Source of the DNA: Anaerolineales bacterium UBA4826
Lineage (GTDB): Bacteria; Chloroflexota; Anaerolineae; UBA4142
DNA: 6,673 bases
Reading direction: 5' to 3'
NCBI GenBank assembly: GCA_002400365.1
Contig: DHFK01000082.1
Coordinates: forward strand, 1 to 6,673
Shown here piece by piece: positions 4,370-6,673 of the stretch. Numbering within the stretch: the stretch's first letter is position 1; each line of letters opens with the position of its first letter. A model generated the notes under the pieces. That model was not told where the DNA came from. It did no database searches and saw only the letters and a program-made list of their open reading frames with translations. The translations under genes were made by a program, and so were the position numbers.

Positions 4370-6673
4370 TCACACCTTCTCCACCTTCACCCGCGCGCCC
4401 AGCGGCAGCGCGGCGGTCCCATCCAGGTTACTCGGAATCAACACGGCATCGGGCGGCACGTGACCGTCGACGCGCGCGGTCAACTCGATCACGCGCGAAT
4501 CAAACGACACGCGCACGCGCGCGCCATTTTCGATCCCAAGTTGCTCCGCATCCTGCGAATTGATCTCGACCCATGGCTTGGGCACGCGTGGTCGAACGAT
4601 CTGCGTCTGGCTCATGAGGGTCCCACGATCGTACAGCGACCGCGCTACCGCAAGATACTGGCGACTGTCTTCCGGTGACTGTTGACCCGGCTCATTCCAC
4701 ACCAACTCAAACTTTGCATTGGGCTCGCTCTCCGCGACGCTCCGCCACGCCTTGCCGCTTGAAACATTCTCCAGTTCGCCCATCGCGATCTCGGTGGGTT
4801 GATCACTCGGGTTGCCCTGCCCGTACGCTGGGCGCGGCATCTTGACGTTTTCTGCGAGCGCGGCGTATGTCATGCCGGCGTACCGCGGCGCCGTCGCGGC
4901 AATCTCTTCCATTATTTCGCTTGATCTGCCATATTTCCATTCTGCGCCCAACCGCTTGGCAATCTCCGCGATGATCCACCAATCCGGTTTTGATTCGCCA
5001 ATCGGCTTGAGCGCGGCGCGGAAAAGTTGGACGCGGCGTTCGGTGTTCGTGAACGTCCCCTCGCGTTCGGCGAACGACTGCGCCGGCAAAACGACATCCG
5101 CGAGTTTCGCCGTTTCGGTCAGAAACAAATCCTGGACGACGAGAAACGCTGGCTTGGTGAATTCGCCAGCCGCCGCCGGATCGCACGCCATCGCGTACAG
5201 CGCGCGCACCTTGCCCGATGCCATCTCGCGCACCGACAATCCGCCCTCGCTCAACAGACCAAAGTCGAGTGCGCCCATCGAGTTATTGTGCGGGTAGAGC
5301 GCGATCAAGCCGTTGTTCGCGCGCCCGACGTGTCCCGTGATGAGCAACAGCGCCGCGATACCTGACGCCACCGCGGGATCGTTCTGCTGCGCGAACATTG
5401 CCTCGCGTCCGGACAAAATCAGGAGATTAGGCGATTGGGCGATTTGGCGTGCGGCATCGCGAATTTTTTCTGGCTTGACGTGACACAACTCCGCGCAACG
5501 CTCGACCGTGTTTGGCTCGAGCGATTTTGCGAATTCTTCAAAATTCGCAACGCGCGCGGCAATGAAATCTCGATTCTCCAATCCCTCATCTACAATCGCG
5601 CGAATCACCCCAAGCAAAAAGTACGCTTCCGCGCCGTATTTGTACACGAGCGACTGCTTGGCGTGCTTGGCGAGTTTGGTGACGCGACCGTTCGCGACGA
5701 TCAGATTTGCGCCGTACCAGCGCACGCTCTTCGTCAAGCGCAAGCGAATGACCGGCTGCTCTTCTTCTGGATCGGCGCCAAGTACCAGCACAGTCACATT
5801 CTTATCGAGTGCACCCAGGTTCGTGCCCACGCCCGCGCCGTACAATCGCACCAAATCCGCGCCGACGTTCGTCGCGCTCCAGCCGACGCGATGCTCAAGG
5901 TTGTTCGAGCCGATCACCTGGCGGAAAAGTTTCTGGAACAGGTAGAGGTCTTCGTTCGATGCGCGGTCACCGCCTAAACCACCTAGCGCACTTGCGCCGT
6001 GTTGCGTTCTTGTCTCGGCAAATTTCGACGCAACAAGATTGAGTGCCTCATTCCAACTTCCAACCTCTAATTTCCAACCTCTACGAATCAGCGGAGTCGT
6101 CAATCGCTCAGGTGCAGTCGCAAAGTGATGGACGAAACGACCCTTGTCGCACAGGAAAATCTCGTTGACGCTTTCGTTCTCGCGCGGGACGATGCGTTTG
6201 ATGTCGTGATCGCGCTCGCCAATTAGGATGTTGCAGCCGACCGAACAATGCGCGCAGACGCTCGGGTAATCGCGCACTTCCCACACGCGCGCGCTCAAGC
6301 GAAAATCGCGCGAGGTGAGCGCGCCGACGGGACAGATATCAATCGTGTTGCCGCTGAATTTGGAATCGAATGGCGGATCGGAAAGCGAAACGATTTCCAA
6401 GCCGCGTCCGCGCGCCTGAAAGCCAAGTACGTGATCGTCGGCGATTTCGTCTTGCAAGCGGACGCAACGCGAGCACTGGATACAGCGCTCGCGATCGAGC
6501 ATAATCAAGTCGCCGAGCGGCACGCGCTTTTCGTTGTGGAATTTCGATTCAACCGGAAAGCGCGACTTGCCAGGTCCGTACGCCATCGTCAGATTCTGCA
6601 GCGGACACTCGCCGCCCTTGTCGCAGATCGGGCAATCGAGCGGGTGGCTCGTCAGCAAGAATTCGAGCACCGA
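4370..6673 (-). CDS. nuoG: NADH-quinone oxidoreductase subunit G (N-terminus outside window)
   Basis: The frame is open to the right edge, showing 767 residues; about 100 N-terminal residues with the 2Fe-2S cluster are missing. Counting from the GTG codon at 6670, the clusters run in order: the His-Cys3 4Fe-4S site in HPLDCPICDKGGEC (H9, C13, C16, C22); a second 4Fe-4S (C63, C66, C69, C113 in DICPVGAL); and a third, CAHCSVGC with a distant Cys (C139, C142, C146, C174). The third is the N7-type site, kept in some bacteria and lost in mitochondria. A molybdopterin-oxidoreductase-like domain fills about 175-560 and a dinucleotide-binding-like domain about 670-766 (VEINSQDAEQLGIENGARVR). NuoG holds part of the electron wire between the NADH site and NuoI in the cytoplasmic arm. 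It leads this part of the operon, and its TGA is one base before the MNT gene. Two short tandem repeat tracts lie inside the gene (5423-5449 and 6051-6085). Confidence 0.96.
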   Translation of the reverse strand, partial: SVLEFLLTSHPLDCPICDKGGECPLQNLTMAYGPGKSRFPVESKFHNEKRVPLGDLIMLDRERCIQCSRCVRLQDEIADDHVLGFQARGRGLEIVSLSDPPFDSKFSGNTIDICPVGALTSRDFRLSARVWEVRDYPSVCAHCSVGCNILIGERDHDIKRIVPRENESVNEIFLCDKGRFVHHFATAPERLTTPLIRRGWKLEVGSWNEALNLVASKFAETRTQHGASALGGLGGDRASNEDLYLFQKLFRQVIGSNNLEHRVGWSATNVGADLVRLYGAGVGTNLGALDKNVTVLVLGADPEEEQPVIRLRLTKSVRWYGANLIVANGRVTKLAKHAKQSLVYKYGAEAYFLLGVIRAIVDEGLENRDFIAARVANFEEFAKSLEPNTVERCAELCHVKPEKIRDAARQIAQSPNLLILSGREAMFAQQNDPAVASGIAALLLITGHVGRANNGLIALYPHNNSMGALDFGLLSEGGLSVREMASGKVRALYAMACDPAAAGEFTKPAFLVVQDLFLTETAKLADVVLPAQSFAEREGTFTNTERRVQLFRAALKPIGESKPDWWIIAEIAKRLGAEWKYGRSSEIMEEIAATAPRYAGMTYAALAENVKMPRPAYGQGNPSDQPTEIAMGELENVSSGKAWRSVAESEPNAKFELVWNEPGQQSPEDSRQYLAVARSLYDRGTLMSQTQIVRPRVPKPWVEINSQDAEQLGIENGARVRVSFDSRVIELTARVDGHVPPDAVLIPSNLDGTAALPLGARVKVEKV
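5423..5449. repeat. Octamer-type repeat tract inside nuoG
   Basis: GAGATTAG, GCGATTGG and GCGATTTGG stand in a row, with an 8- to 9-base period. On the coding strand the tract spells part of RQIAQSPNLLILS of NuoG and leaves the frame intact. It is of the same low-complexity style as the spacers around nuoI. Confidence 0.5.
6051..6085. repeat. Five heptamers in tandem inside nuoG
   Basis: Consecutive heptamers read TTCCAAC, TTCCAAC, CTCTAAT, TTCCAAC and CTCTACG, with a 14-base superperiod. On the coding strand they spell GWKLEVGSW of NuoG, at the start of the molybdopterin-like domain. The frame and the expected length of this segment are kept. Tracts of this type are usually intergenic. Confidence 0.65.

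Noticed and set aside
5027..5977. Plus-strand open frames opposite nuoG (5027-5365, 5435-5977, 5508-5945)
   Set aside because: They are antisense shadows of a conserved enzyme, with no domain and no ribosome binding site that stands out.

Overview
The window looks like chromosomal DNA of an anaerobic or facultative bacterium with a quinone-based respiratory chain. A Chloroflexota (Anaerolineae-like) host is my best guess. It rests on the style of the NuoI and NuoG proteins, a NarI/Hdr-type membrane iron-sulfur protein beside complex I genes, a MNT/HEPN pair, and short heptamer-type tandem repeats. This assignment is inference; there is no rRNA or marker gene to prove it.

Layout. The left end (1-726, + strand) is the C-terminal 241 residues of a superfamily 2 helicase whose start lies outside the window. 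About 35 bases after its stop lies a 60-base structure (762-821) with the length, boxes and extrahelical bases of an integron attC site, in the orientation expected for a cassette gene. A perfect 11-bp hairpin terminator (828-853) follows and serves the converging minus-strand operon. Everything from 878 to the right edge is read on the minus strand, in the order nuoG (4370-6673, N-terminus cut off by the edge), a MNT nucleotidyltransferase (3943-4368), a HEPN gene with an early stop codon (3570-3962), nuoI (3014-3535), and a 683-residue membrane protein combining a NarI-like cytochrome b domain with HdrD-like iron-sulfur and CCG domains (878-2929).

How the genes work together. NuoG and NuoI are peripheral-arm subunits of NADH:quinone oxidoreductase and carry electrons through iron-sulfur clusters towards quinone. 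The last gene resembles ETF:menaquinone oxidoreductase (EMO) and other HdrDE/DsrMK-like fusions, so it probably provides another electron route into or out of the quinone pool. The MNT/HEPN pair is of the toxin-antitoxin type. It sits where nuoH is found in the common nuoG-nuoH-nuoI order, with a 1-nt gap from nuoG and a 20-nt overlap between its own two genes, so it appears to be co-expressed with the respiratory genes. Its toxin frame is broken by a TGA at codon 9, where related proteins commonly have Trp, while the nucleotidyltransferase is intact.

The items most worth a second look are the attC-like site behind the helicase, the broken HEPN partner inside a complex I operon that lacks nuoH, the EMO-like gene joined to nuoI, and short tandem repeats that occur between the genes and also inside nuoG.
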